A DNA stretch of 64,000 bases, from the NCBI RefSeq assembly GCF_002154225.1, contig NZ_MTSE01000001.1, forward strand, positions 186,001 through 250,000, given 5' to 3'. Position 1 is the first letter of the stretch; each line of letters begins with the position of its first letter. The DNA is from Hymenobacter crusticola. Lineage in GTDB: Bacteria; Bacteroidota; Bacteroidia; Cytophagales; Hymenobacteraceae. Under the pieces are notes generated by a model. That model worked only from the letters and a program-made list of their open reading frames with translations. It did not search any database and was not told the DNA's origin. Below are positions 8,989-18,500 of the stretch, one piece after another. Made by a program: the position numbers and the translations under genes.

Positions 8989-9840
8989 TTACAACTTTAC
9001 TGCGCTAGGCTTTAAGTGAGCGCACTCCGAGGCGAGGCGAGCCGACAAGCCGGGCTCCAGCCATTCGCCGCTGGCAATTTGCACCGCGCTGGCACCTACC
9101 CGCAGGTAATCGGTAACATGCCCCGCCGTGAAGATACCGCCCGTCCCAAAAATAGGCAAGGCCACCCGTTCGTCGTGGGCTAGCTCGTACACGCAGCGAA
9201 GCGCCACCGGCCGCAGCGCCTCTCCCGATAAGCCGCCTGCTAGTACATCGCCCGTAGCATCGTCGGGTAGGTGCAAGGCTTTTAGGGTGTTGGTGGCAGC
9301 CAGCGCCGAAGCACCGCCTTCTTGGGCACCGATAGCTAGGCTGCGGATATGCTCCGGCCACGGGGGCAGTTTCACGACCACCGCGGCATCGCGACCTAGC
9401 TCGTTGCGCACGGCCTGCGTCGCTTCCCGCACGAACTTGGCGTTCAATTCGTAGCCTTTGCTTGTGTCGTGGGTGGTGATGTAAACTTCCACCCCGGCAA
9501 TTTGGTCGCCGGCTTCACGCTTCAGGAAGCGCGCGATTTTGCGAAACCCCGGAATGCCGGGCGCCGTGATGCTCACTAACACTGGTACGCCGTAGCGGCA
9601 CAGGTTTGGCAAATGCTCATTCACCAATATCTCTGCGCTTTCGGTGCGCATGTTAGTGGCGTTCAGCAGCGTTTGGTCGGCTACTTGCCAAATACCTTCT
9701 TCGTAGAGCCCCGGCTTGGGCTCCATGGTAACGGTGCGCGTGAAGATGGCGCCCAATTGCTCATACCCCGTCCCATCAAGCTGCCACGACGCGGCTGCCA
9801 GGCAGATGGGGTTCTGTAAAATGCGTGTTCCCAGTTGCAT
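8989..9840 (-). CDS. Dihydroorotate-dehydrogenase-like TIM-barrel flavoprotein lacking the catalytic Cys motif
   Basis: 283 residues with the class 1 dihydroorotate dehydrogenase layout: NPICLAAAS at the start, LGAIFTRTVTMEPKPG near residue 30, VVVKLPPWPE in the middle, and a C-terminal FMN-phosphate region with GGLSGEALRPVALR, PIFGTGGI and GASAVQIASGEW. The family active-site motif NxSCPN, whose Cys is the base in class 1 enzymes, is replaced by YITTHDTSKG in the matching strand. It leads the pyrF-pyrE group, which suggests pyrimidine metabolism, but the substituted active site makes true dihydroorotate oxidation doubtful. No gene symbol is given for that reason. Confidence 0.8.
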   Translation of the reverse strand: MQLGTRILQNPICLAAASWQLDGTGYEQLGAIFTRTVTMEPKPGLYEEGIWQVADQTLLNATNMRTESAEILVNEHLPNLCRYGVPVLVSITAPGIPGFRKIARFLKREAGDQIAGVEVYITTHDTSKGYELNAKFVREATQAVRNELGRDAAVVVKLPPWPEHIRSLAIGAQEGGASALAATNTLKALHLPDDATGDVLAGGLSGEALRPVALRCVYELAHDERVALPIFGTGGIFTAGHVTDYLRVGASAVQIASGEWLEPGLSARLASECAHLKPSAVKL

Positions 9841-9934
9841 AGCGTAAACAGTTTGAATTTCTAACCCTAGCCTTTGTTCTCTCTCGTCTAAAGACTAGGT
9901 GAGTAGGGATGAAATGACACTCTCTTAAAAAGCA

Positions 9935-9964
9935 AGAACGCCCGGCTTTCACTGGGCGCTTTTG
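9935..9964. terminator. Hairpin downstream of the small gene at 9976-10206
   Basis: A cgccc/gggcg stem spans 9939-9958 with an A-rich left flank and a T-rich right flank. It can serve as an intrinsic terminator for the minus-strand gene ending at 9976. Confidence 0.6.
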
Positions 9965-9975
9965 TAGTCAGCAAC

Positions 9976-10206
9976 TTAGAGGATGCCCGTGTTTTCGCAG
10001 GCACCCGTTACCCCTACGATGCGGGGCATGTTGTGGATAGCCACAAAACTTTCCGCTTCCACGTGCTTGCGAGCACCGCGGAACATGGCACCCCATCCTT
10101 TGATGATGGTCATGCGGCAAGGATTCGCGCTTAGGTCCACATTACGAACAGCAGCGAGAGCAGCAACCAAAATTTGTTGAGCGAGTCTGGCGTTGTCTTG
10201 CATCAT
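9976..10206 (-). CDS. Small hypothetical protein
   Basis: 76 residues from the first of two adjacent ATG codons at 10201-10206. The longer open frame to 10281 has no ATG and crosses a terminator-like region. The sequence has a helical N-terminal half (MMQDNARLAQQILVAAL) and a C-terminal half with Gly/Arg clusters (IIKGWGAMFRGARKHVEA). No signal peptide is seen and I recognise no family. It sits downstream of a leader with two hairpins and is followed by its own terminator, so it behaves like a single-gene unit. Confidence 0.55.
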   Translation of the reverse strand: MMQDNARLAQQILVAALAAVRNVDLSANPCRMTIIKGWGAMFRGARKHVEAESFVAIHNMPRIVGVTGACENTGIL

Positions 10207-10280
10207 ATCGGTTGGGTTGGCCTGGTGATAAATGAAGATTGAAAGCACTAGGAACTCGCCGCGACCGATTCGGCCGGACA

Positions 10281-10310
10281 CAAAAAAACCGCTACGGAAC
10301 CCGAAGCGGT
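10281..10310 (-). terminator. Intrinsic terminator, second leader hairpin
   Basis: On the minus strand, stem ACCGCT/AGCGGT (10288-10310) is followed directly by seven T residues. This is a textbook rho-independent terminator. It ends the candidate small RNA and could attenuate the gene downstream. Confidence 0.7.
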
Positions 10311-10431
10311 AAACGGAACAGAAGCCGAAAAAACAGAAGAACCAACGGGGAAAAAGACCTTCCGGTCTTCTCGCAAGACAGTGTTTCTCAACGCCCCGCG
10401 CTTCATTGCATGTTGGTTAATTAGCTGAAGC
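10281..10431 (-). ncRNA. Candidate leader or small RNA with two hairpins
   Basis: A transcript starting about 7 bases after the -7 box at 10438-10445 would run through a hairpin with a GGAA tetraloop (10354-10369, stem AAGACC/GGTCTT, followed by TTTT). It would then reach a second hairpin (10288-10310) followed by seven Ts. The result is a roughly 150-nt RNA, or an attenuated leader for the small gene at 9976-10206, which starts some 75 bases beyond the second hairpin. No known riboswitch or RNA family is recognised. This is an inference from promoter and hairpin order. Confidence 0.35.
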
Positions 10432-10437
10432 ATGGCG

Positions 10438-10445
10438 CAAAGGTA
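10438..10445 (-). promoter_or_regulatory. Bacteroidota -7 box TACCTTTG
   Basis: Read on the minus strand this is TACCTTTG, a perfect match to the TAnnTTTG -7 element recognised by the Bacteroidota primary sigma factor. A TTG-type -33 element at the ideal distance is not clear. It points towards the two-hairpin leader and the small gene at 9976-10206. Confidence 0.5.
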
Positions 10446-10901
10446 CTGACTAATTTACAATTCGGTAACATGGGGTGTTAATTTTATGTTAGCGAATCGT
10501 CAATCCGGTTTGGCAGCCTATTTGTTGTTGTCAATTAGTAGCGTTGAGCGTTCTATAACATATATTACTGATTGCTAAATAATTGCATAAGTCAAGAGAA
10601 TTAATAAAGGCGTTATGTTATACACCTTATCATAATTAATTTGCAGACTACGCTAGCTATATTATACATCATGAAATATATCCCATAAGAATAGTACATA
10701 AAATCAACGTCCACACACTATCACACAGTACCTACTATTCTTTTATATCCTATCTAAATTAATATATTCTTCTACTAGTGACCGATATCAAGCGCTTCTT
10801 ATTTATTATAAAAAGCATAACGCACTTGTTAATAGTCAATAAAGTACCACTAGTAATTTCGTTTCGTTTAGCTCAGAGCCAAACACCACATTAACAGGCG
10901 T
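10446..10901. other. AT-rich intergenic region
   Basis: About 450 bases, markedly richer in A and T than the surrounding genes, between divergent transcription units. I find no convincing open frame, repeat or RNA gene. It should carry the promoter of the exported protein gene at 10902. Confidence 0.5.
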
Positions 10902-11474
10902 ATGAAGAAAGTAGTACTAGGATTCTTATTTGGCGGCTTATTAGCACTAACGGCCCCAGCTCATGGCCAGAGCGAACCAGTAGCGTCTATTGAATCTATC
11001 GAGCAGGTCAGCAACGACAATACAACAGCCACTTTGTACTTACGGGCGCTTGACTGGGCTGAAAATCATTTCACCAAACTGCCGAAAACTGCTTTCAAAC
11101 CGGATGCTAGCGCACATGAAGTACGCGTAACTGGTACAAGCAAGGTTACGCCAGTAACTGTAAGTGGCAAGGAGCAACCGATGGTGGTTTACTTTGATTT
11201 TATTTTCAAGACTACTTCACAAGGATACGATTACCGAGTCACCAACTTCAAAATAGTAACCACAACCGGCAAAACAGTAGAGACAAAGTCTTTGGAAGAA
11301 TATATCACTCAACTCACTGCCGATCACAATGACCCGAAGACGCACAATGCACGACGGGTGACAGCGCAAGCTAACTCTCTAGCTAGTGAAGTTGCCCTCA
11401 GCTTTCGCTCTTATATGAACAATACCCCCGTTACAGAAGAGGGTACTGTCGGTCTTCCAGCAACCGAGCATTAG
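10902..11474 (+). CDS. Exported DUF4468-like protein
   Basis: 190 residues with a clear signal peptide (MKKVVLGFLFGGLLALTAP, cleavage after AHG or nearby). The mature part contains LYLRALDWAENHFT near residue 47 and a beta-rich stretch with VVYFDFIF and YDYRVTNFKI. This is the pattern of the DUF4468 (TBP-like fold) domain common in Bacteroidota periplasmic proteins. The C-terminus is polar and low in complexity. Its role is unknown. It is a single-gene unit, closed by a bidirectional hairpin shared with the convergent gene. Confidence 0.75.
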   Translation: MKKVVLGFLFGGLLALTAPAHGQSEPVASIESIEQVSNDNTTATLYLRALDWAENHFTKLPKTAFKPDASAHEVRVTGTSKVTPVTVSGKEQPMVVYFDFIFKTTSQGYDYRVTNFKIVTTTGKTVETKSLEEYITQLTADHNDPKTHNARRVTAQANSLASEVALSFRSYMNNTPVTEEGTVGLPATEH

Positions 11475-11533
11475 TCGAATCAGCCTTATTGCTTGCTCAG
11501 GTCTGCCTCTCTTTCCAACCTAGGTATAATGCG

Positions 11534-11566
11534 AAAAGCCCCGTTGACCTGCACAACGGGGCTTTC
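11534..11566. terminator. Bidirectional terminator
   Basis: Perfect 12-base stem aaagccccgttg/caacggggcttt with A-rich and T-rich flanks, lying between the convergent genes ending at 11474 and 11609. Confidence 0.85.
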
Positions 11567-11608
11567 TCATTCACAAAGGATAAACACGTAGGATAGCTAT
11601 AGATAAGT

Positions 11609-13816
11609 TTAGTTGCTAGTTAGAAGTAGTCGCTGGGTAGCTAAGTGTTGGCCGGCAGCATCGAGCAGAACAACGTGATACAAACCAGCGGAAAGCTTGG
11701 TGGTGGGCAGGGTAAATTCTCCTACTGACACTGGGTATTGTCTCACTACCTGTCCGTTTGCACTGTATACCATCACTACTTGTCCGTGTGCTTGCGTTAC
11801 TGGCAGCCGTAGTTGTACAGGCTGCGCTGTTGTGGCCGGATTTGGATATAGGTCGATTTTAGCTGATACGGGTACTTTTCCCCATATCACGGCTACTACA
11901 GGCGAGAGAGTTTCTCGGCCATCCACATCTACTTGTCGCAAACGGTAATAGCTCGTTGCGTTCGTCGAAGCTGCTTCCGTATCCCGGAAGCTGTAGGCTT
12001 GCCCATTAGTGTTATTGCCAGCACCTGCTACTCGCCCAATCGGGGTAAAACTTGAGCTAGCGGTAGTAGCTCGCTCTATTACGAAATAATCGTTATCGCG
12101 CTCCGAAGCTGTTGCCCAAGTCAACTGCACGGCAGTACCTACGATTTTGCCTTTGAACGATAGCAACTCGACTGGCAATGGAGCAGCTGGAGCGGCTAAG
12201 TTTGTAGGAAAGCCGATACGAGCATCTTCGGCAAAGGCTTGATAGATCTGCGTTCTTTCGGCTAGTGAAGCAACATTGCTCAGTTGGATTTCTACCCAAT
12301 CGAAATCCTGGGTTGTAAGGAAAGAGACTTCGCTTTTCCCATTATTCAGCAGACCTAGGTCCAGTAAAGCAGCGCCACTAGCCGTTTCAACCAACTTACT
12401 GCCGTCAGCACCAGCATAAGTTTTTAGCGTAATATTCTTTAGTAAATCATTGTTAAGTAACCCATTACCATAATTCAGTACCATTCCAGCACGGTTGCCC
12501 GCTTTACCCGAAGCATACTGATTGTTTAGCTTCAGTTTTAAGCTTGTTGTTCCTCCTATATTCAGGAGAGAGTTTATCTCGGCGTAATTGTCATTCAGAT
12601 TATCAACGGCCAGGCCAGGGTTAATTACGTCTTTAGGGGAACAGTTTACGCATAGTACAGTGGTACTTCCGGTTTCAAATTTCCCAGCAGGGTCCTCAAA
12701 CTTCGATAGCACCGGCGTGTCGTCGCGGAATGCCCGCTGCTCAATGCCAAAGCCATAATACACGTTCAGGTTAGATAGGGCTTTCACCAAATCGGTTTGT
12801 TGCAGTTCGACTCGATCGAAGGGCTTGGTAGCGGGGAAGCTAATCTGGTACTTGCCATCTGGCAGCACGTTAACCTCTAATAGGTTCCCATTTAATGAGC
12901 TCTCCTGTGCTACGTTACCTAGGTACGTTGTAATCTTAAGCGACTTAAGCACATTGAGGTCTAACAAGCCTCCATTTCCAACTACGAAGCCAGCTTGGTA
13001 ATTAGTACCAGCAGGGCTAGCTAGGCGAGTATTCAAGGTAGCTGGGCAAGCCACTCCAGCTAGACTACCGAAAGTAGCATAGTTGTCTAGCGTATTATCG
13101 ACGGCTCTTTCTGGATTTAGCACTCCTGAGTTTACGCAGACCTCCAGTGTGCTAGAGTTCCGGCTTTGGGTGCTGTAGTCAGTCGAAAGTGGCGCAGCTA
13201 TCTTGGTCAGCACACCGTTGTATTGTAGAGTCGAGTTGTTGTCCCGAAATCCGAAAGCGTAATAAAGCCGGAATTGCGTAGCCACTGTGAGTAGACCCAC
13301 AAACTCAATTTCCATTTCTTGAAATGGCTGAGTTGCAATAAACTCCATGCGGCTCGGATCATTACCAAACGCCTGAGCCCGTACCAAGCTGCTATTCGTA
13401 ACATATTGTTTGACTGCCGCGCTTCCACTTCCCCCCTGATCATAAGTTCTAACAACGAAACCATTGAGGACGGAAAGGTCAATAAGACTTTTGTTGTTGT
13501 TGCTCAGTACAAATCCGGCCCGCGAACCAGTTGGCACAATGCTCGAAAGCTGTACCCTTACCTTAGTAGAAGCGCCTGCAGCGGATGGATATAGTGTAGT
13601 ATAATCGCCTTTATCAAGGGTAGCTAGCGCAGCTGCATTCTCGAAACCATCGCTACAGAAGATAGCACCGCACTTTCTTTCATCTACACTCACTACCTTT
13701 GTGGCGTAGATAACGTCAGGGTTTTGAGCGCTAGTTTTGTAATTACAAAACAGAAGGATCAACAGACAGGTGAGGTGACGCAAGGTCACTAAGTAGAAGC
13801 GGGCGGGGCAAGACAT
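11609..13816 (-). CDS. Large secreted protein with T9SS C-terminal sorting domain
   Basis: 735 residues from the ATG at 13814-13816. The start is chosen because it gives a signal peptide (MSCPARFYLVTLRHLTCLLILLF, then CNYKTSAQ). The mature protein contains three diverged repeat units of about 150-190 residues, each with a 'DN..DNYA....L' element, e.g. AVDNTLDNYATFGSLAG and AVDNLNDNYAEINSLLN. These are followed by a fibronectin-like segment (LPVELLSFKGKIVG, TWATASERDNDYFVIER) and a final T9SS tail (IDLYPNPATTAQP ... LSAGLYHVVL). It is probably exported by the Por system and anchored on the surface. No enzymatic motif is recognised. Confidence 0.85.
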   Translation of the reverse strand: MSCPARFYLVTLRHLTCLLILLFCNYKTSAQNPDVIYATKVVSVDERKCGAIFCSDGFENAAALATLDKGDYTTLYPSAAGASTKVRVQLSSIVPTGSRAGFVLSNNNKSLIDLSVLNGFVVRTYDQGGSGSAAVKQYVTNSSLVRAQAFGNDPSRMEFIATQPFQEMEIEFVGLLTVATQFRLYYAFGFRDNNSTLQYNGVLTKIAAPLSTDYSTQSRNSSTLEVCVNSGVLNPERAVDNTLDNYATFGSLAGVACPATLNTRLASPAGTNYQAGFVVGNGGLLDLNVLKSLKITTYLGNVAQESSLNGNLLEVNVLPDGKYQISFPATKPFDRVELQQTDLVKALSNLNVYYGFGIEQRAFRDDTPVLSKFEDPAGKFETGSTTVLCVNCSPKDVINPGLAVDNLNDNYAEINSLLNIGGTTSLKLKLNNQYASGKAGNRAGMVLNYGNGLLNNDLLKNITLKTYAGADGSKLVETASGAALLDLGLLNNGKSEVSFLTTQDFDWVEIQLSNVASLAERTQIYQAFAEDARIGFPTNLAAPAAPLPVELLSFKGKIVGTAVQLTWATASERDNDYFVIERATTASSSFTPIGRVAGAGNNTNGQAYSFRDTEAASTNATSYYRLRQVDVDGRETLSPVVAVIWGKVPVSAKIDLYPNPATTAQPVQLRLPVTQAHGQVVMVYSANGQVVRQYPVSVGEFTLPTTKLSAGLYHVVLLDAAGQHLATQRLLLTSN

Positions 13817-14153
13817 TAGGATCAAACGTATTTTACATTGGAAAACTATTTTCTGGCATAAGTACAATTGCCTTACCACATGCAAAAAATCAACTTATAT
13901 GTTTTAATATCAAGATGTTATAATTACACCACGTCATAAAAACCATCCCATTCTTGGACTATCAGTGCTATTTTGGGAAAGTTTGGTAAGCCAGTTTTTC
14001 CCTCTTATACTCGCATAGAAACGCTCTTCTTTTACGCCTTCTCACACCCTATTGCTTACTCTCAGCAGAAGTAGTACTATTCTGCGAGGCGGCACTCCGC
14101 CAGCTCTCGTAGTTACCTGAATAGGATATCTTCTACTGGCTTGTTGTTATTGT
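13817..14153. other. Intergenic region between divergent genes
   Basis: About 340 bases, AT-rich near 13850-13960. It holds the upstream regions of the T9SS protein (minus) and the sigma-54 regulator (plus). No open frame, clear -7 box or repeat was found. Confidence 0.5.
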
Positions 14154-15530
14154 ATGACTAATTATTTACCTATCACTATATTCATCGTCGAGGATAACCC
14201 TTGGTACGGTGAATTGCTGGAGTACAAACTAGCTCAGAACCCAGATTACACCATTCGGCGTTTCACAACGGCGAAAGAGTGCTTAGCCAACCTAGGGGAT
14301 CAGCCTGATCTGATTACGCTTGACTATTCCCTCCCTGATGGTAAAGGCGACCAGGTTTTCCGGCAGATTAAAGAGCGATTGCCAGAAGTTGCAGTTATCA
14401 TTATTTCTGGTCAGGAAGATATTACCACCGCCATTGGCTTATTGCGGCAAGGGGCCTACGACTACCTGGTTAAGGATGAGGAGACAGCTGACCGGCTCTG
14501 GAACGCCGTCGGAAACGTTCGTAAGCAGCTAGCCTTACGCCAAGAGAATGCTCGTTTACGTGAGCAAATCGGCCGTAAATACGACCCAAAACACGCTATT
14601 CTGGGTAACAGCCCGCAAATGCGGCACTTGGCTTCTCTAATCGAGAAAGCAGCACGCACCAATATCACTGTTTCAATAAGCGGAGAGACTGGCACTGGGA
14701 AAGAATTGGTGGCCAAAGCAATCCACTTCCAATCGGAGCGGCGCGACTATGCTTTTGTAGCTGTTAACGTAGCCGCTATTCCGCGCGAGTTATTGGAGAG
14801 CGAGCTTTTTGGCCATGAAAAGGGTGCTTTTACAGGGGCCGTCAACCGGCGAATTGGCCGGTTTGAGGAAGCCCATAAAGGTACGCTCTTCTTAGATGAA
14901 ATTGCTGAGCTTGATTTGAGCCTCCAGGCTAAACTGTTGCGTGTGATACAAGAACGCGAAGTTAGTCGTGTAGGCGGTACTGCGCCTGTGCCGTTCGATG
15001 CCCGCCTGATGGTCGCAACGCACCGGGATTTAGCACAGGAAGTACAGCAAGGGCGATTCCGCGAAGATTTGTATTACAGGCTATTAGGCTTGCCCATTAT
15101 ACTCCCCCCCCTGCGTGAGCGCGGGCATGATGTGCTACTGCTTGCAGAGTCTTTTCTACAAGATTTTTGCGCGCAGAATAACCTGGTGGCTTGCAAGCTA
15201 GCAGACGAGTCGAAGAAACTCTTACTCCAGTATCCCTTTCCCGGTAACATCCGCGAACTGAAAGCGGTAGTTGAATTAGCTGCGGTACTGACGGAGGGTG
15301 ATGTTATTTACCCGCAGAGCCTTTCATTACGAAGGCAGAATACTGCGGCTACTCCTAACGGCACTGAAGATACGCCACAGGATGAGTCGCTTCGGGCACA
15401 AACCGCGAATATTGTCCAGCGTTACCTCGATGCGCACAAGGGAAATATCTTACAAGTAGCGGCCAAGTTGCAGATCGGCAAGTCCACTATTTACCGTATG
15501 GTACAAAACAACGAGGTCCGCATTCGCTGA
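14154..15530 (+). CDS. Sigma-54-dependent response regulator (NtrC family)
   Basis: 458 residues. The receiver domain covers residues 6-125, with phospho-acceptor Asp57 (ITLDYSLPDG) and conserved Lys107. A short coiled linker leads to the AAA+ domain at about 145-380, with Walker A GETGTGKE at 177-184, the sigma-54 contact loop GAFTGA at 224-229 and Walker B TLFLDEIAEL. The last 45 residues form a Fis-type helix-turn-helix (AAKLQIGKSTIYRMVQNN). It should activate RpoN-dependent promoters when phosphorylated. The large hybrid kinase gene starts 24 bases later and is the likely partner. Confidence 0.95.
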   Translation: MTNYLPITIFIVEDNPWYGELLEYKLAQNPDYTIRRFTTAKECLANLGDQPDLITLDYSLPDGKGDQVFRQIKERLPEVAVIIISGQEDITTAIGLLRQGAYDYLVKDEETADRLWNAVGNVRKQLALRQENARLREQIGRKYDPKHAILGNSPQMRHLASLIEKAARTNITVSISGETGTGKELVAKAIHFQSERRDYAFVAVNVAAIPRELLESELFGHEKGAFTGAVNRRIGRFEEAHKGTLFLDEIAELDLSLQAKLLRVIQEREVSRVGGTAPVPFDARLMVATHRDLAQEVQQGRFREDLYYRLLGLPIILPPLRERGHDVLLLAESFLQDFCAQNNLVACKLADESKKLLLQYPFPGNIRELKAVVELAAVLTEGDVIYPQSLSLRRQNTAATPNGTEDTPQDESLRAQTANIVQRYLDAHKGNILQVAAKLQIGKSTIYRMVQNNEVRIR

Positions 15531-15554
15531 TCATCCAGTCTTCCGTACCACGAG

Positions 15555-18500
15555 ATGAGTTCTATCGCTATACGACATCTGCAGAGGCAACTGCAATGGG
15601 CACGCCGAGCGCAAGCAGCGGCGAAAGATGAGCTACGCGGGCTACGCGAACAAATACATGAGCAGAATGTAGCGGCGGCTCGTCAGGCATCGGCCTTGTT
15701 CCAGACGATGAGTACAGCCGTGATAGCACTTACGCAGCACTACACTGTAGCGCTGGTAAACGAACGTTTGTGCAGCTTATTTGGCTTAACTGAGCGCCCA
15801 GAACGCTACGTAGGCGAACCGTACAACGCGCTTTTTGACCAAACAACTATTAAATTCTGTGATGCCCGGAAAGTGCGGGCGCAGCTACAATCTGCCGTTT
15901 ATAATCAAACCAGAATGACTGGGATGATTGCCACGCTCTCGGACGGCAAAGTGCTGCAGTGTGACTACTTGCCGGTTGTACAAGACGGACAAACAACGCT
16001 GCACTTATGGAGCTTTGAGAACGTAACGCAGCAGCAGCAAACGCAACAACGGGTTCAGGAGCTTTCGCGTTTAGCCGAGCAAAGCCCTTATCCAATCGTT
16101 CATTTCAACCGAACTGGGCAAGCACTATACGCCAACCCAGCCGCCGAGAGTGTTCTGGCCGACCTAGCTGACCCAGCGGAGGCGGCTTGTCAAGAACATT
16201 TGCTGCGGGAAATAGCGCAGGCCTTAGCCGATCGGCAGCCACGCACCTCAGAGCGCCAATTAGCAAGCCGCTTTTATCTCTGGACGGTTGTACCGCTGCA
16301 AGAAAGTGCGAACGTGTACCTAACGGATATTACTGCACGGCGAAACGCGGAGGCAGACTTACTGCGCAGCCAACTATTTGTCGCTCGCATCAATGATACT
16401 GTTCCAATTCTGGTACTCTTGTACGACCTAGAGGAGCAGCGTATTACTTATGCCAATCAGCAATGTTATCATCTGCTTGGCTACTCGGAGTCTGAGCTAA
16501 TGGCAATGGACTCTGTTGCCCTAGTGCAACTCGTGGTGGTGGAAGACCGTCATCTGCTGCCTCAACAATCTGTTGAGCTAACGCACCTTTCGGACAGTCA
16601 GATAGTGACGGTGGAGTACCGGCTCCGGCACCGCGACGGGACGCACAAATGGTTTCGCTCTATGAGCACTGTGTTCACTCGCCATCCGGATGGCCGGGTG
16701 AAACAAATTGTAGCTAGTGCCCAAGATATAACCCAGCAGCGTACTACCGAGCTAGCCTTGCGCCAGAGTCGTTTGTTTGTAGAGCGGATTGCCAACACGG
16801 CACCCAACATGATCTACATCTACGACCTGAATACGTTCAGCATGGTGTACAGCAACCGACAAGCCTATAGTCTGTTTGGCTACACGGAAAACGAGCTTCA
16901 GCGAATGGGCCCGAGCATGCTGGCGCAGTTGTTTCCGGCGTCGGAGGTACGACGAATTGAGCGGCACATGCGGGAGCTGCACAAGCTAGCCGACGGCGAG
17001 ATTCTCACTATTGAAGTTTATATCATCCACCGGAGTGGCTTTGTGCGGTGGATACGATTGACGCATTCTCCGTTTGAACGCGATGACCATGGCGTGGTAC
17101 AGCAAGTAATTGGGGTTGCAGAGGATATAACTAAGTGGAAAACGGCCGACGAACAGCGCCGCGCCGCCAACCGGCGCTTAGCGGAACAAAACCACCTGTT
17201 TCGGCAGGTGATTGACACAACGCCTCACTTAGTTTATCTGAAGGATGAACAAGGCAACTATTTGCTCGCCAACCGCGCCACTGCGGATCTATTTGGTTTG
17301 ACTACGGCCGAAATTATCCGAACGAATCCGTCGCAGCTTCCTATCGATCCGGAGCAGGCCGCCCATCACTTGCAATATGACCGGCAGGTGATTACAACAG
17401 GCGACGAGGTGGTGCGCGAGGAAAGCTTCACTCGTCCCAATGGGGAAGTGATGTGGTTTTATAGCATTAGGAGGCCCTTTGAGCTAGCCGATGGAACGGT
17501 TCAGGTACTCGGTGTTTCCAGCAACATCACTGAGCTAAAGCAGGCCCAGACGGCACTACAAGAAGCAAAGGAAGCTGCTGAGGAAAATGCGAATGCCAAG
17601 CAGGCTTTTTTGGCCAATATGAGCCACGAAATTCGCACGCCCATGAACGGGGTGTTAGGCCTAGCTTCGCTCTTAGCCAAAACAACTCTCAACGAACAGC
17701 AAAGCCAATACCTCGACCATATTCGCCATTCCGCCGAGAACTTGTTGGTAGTCATCAATGATATCTTGGCGATGGCACAACTCGGCGCAGGTAAAATTCA
17801 GCCGGAAGCAACGCAGTTCGACCTACGGGAGGTGCTGCAAGCTAGCTTACACTCGCTACAACCCCGTGCTACCGAGAAAGGAATTAGCCTCCAATTAGAA
17901 GAGCCTCCTGCGCACGTACCAACATTGGTGATAGGAGACCCTTACCGGCTACGACAGATTTTGCTCAACTTGCTCAGCAATGCCGTCAAATTCACCAATG
18001 AAGGCGCCGTGTGGCTTACTAGCCGCTTACTGACCGAATCGGAAGAGGAAATGCACTTTGAGTTCAGCGTGCGGGATACGGGCATTGGCATTCCGGCGCA
18101 TCAACTCAAAAATGTATTTGAAGCCTTCACACAAGCTTCCGAGAGCACCGCTCGTGAATATGGCGGCTCCGGTCTGGGCTTAAGTATCTCGCGTGGCTTA
18201 GTAGAACTGCTAGGTGGCGCGATTACAGCAGAAAGCACCCCGAATGAAGGGAGTACCTTCCGCTTCAATTTGCCCTTCGCTCGTGCTTCGGCTGATGCGC
18301 CGCCCGCGGCCTCTTCTTTGCCGGAGCCGCACTACCAAAGCCTAGGGGCCCGTCGCGTCCTTCTCACCGAGGATAACCGCATCAACCAGATGCTGGTAGA
18401 AGTAATCCTTCGGAACTGGGGCTTGCAGGTGGATACCGCCAGTACCGGACAAGAGGCCATTGCCTTATTTCAGCAACACAGCTACGACGTTGTGCTTATG

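Noticed and set aside
10248..10433. Minus-strand ORF across the two hairpins, considered as a leader peptide for attenuation.
   Set aside because: It begins at the predicted transcription start itself and runs through both hairpins with no codon cluster matching a neighbouring pathway.
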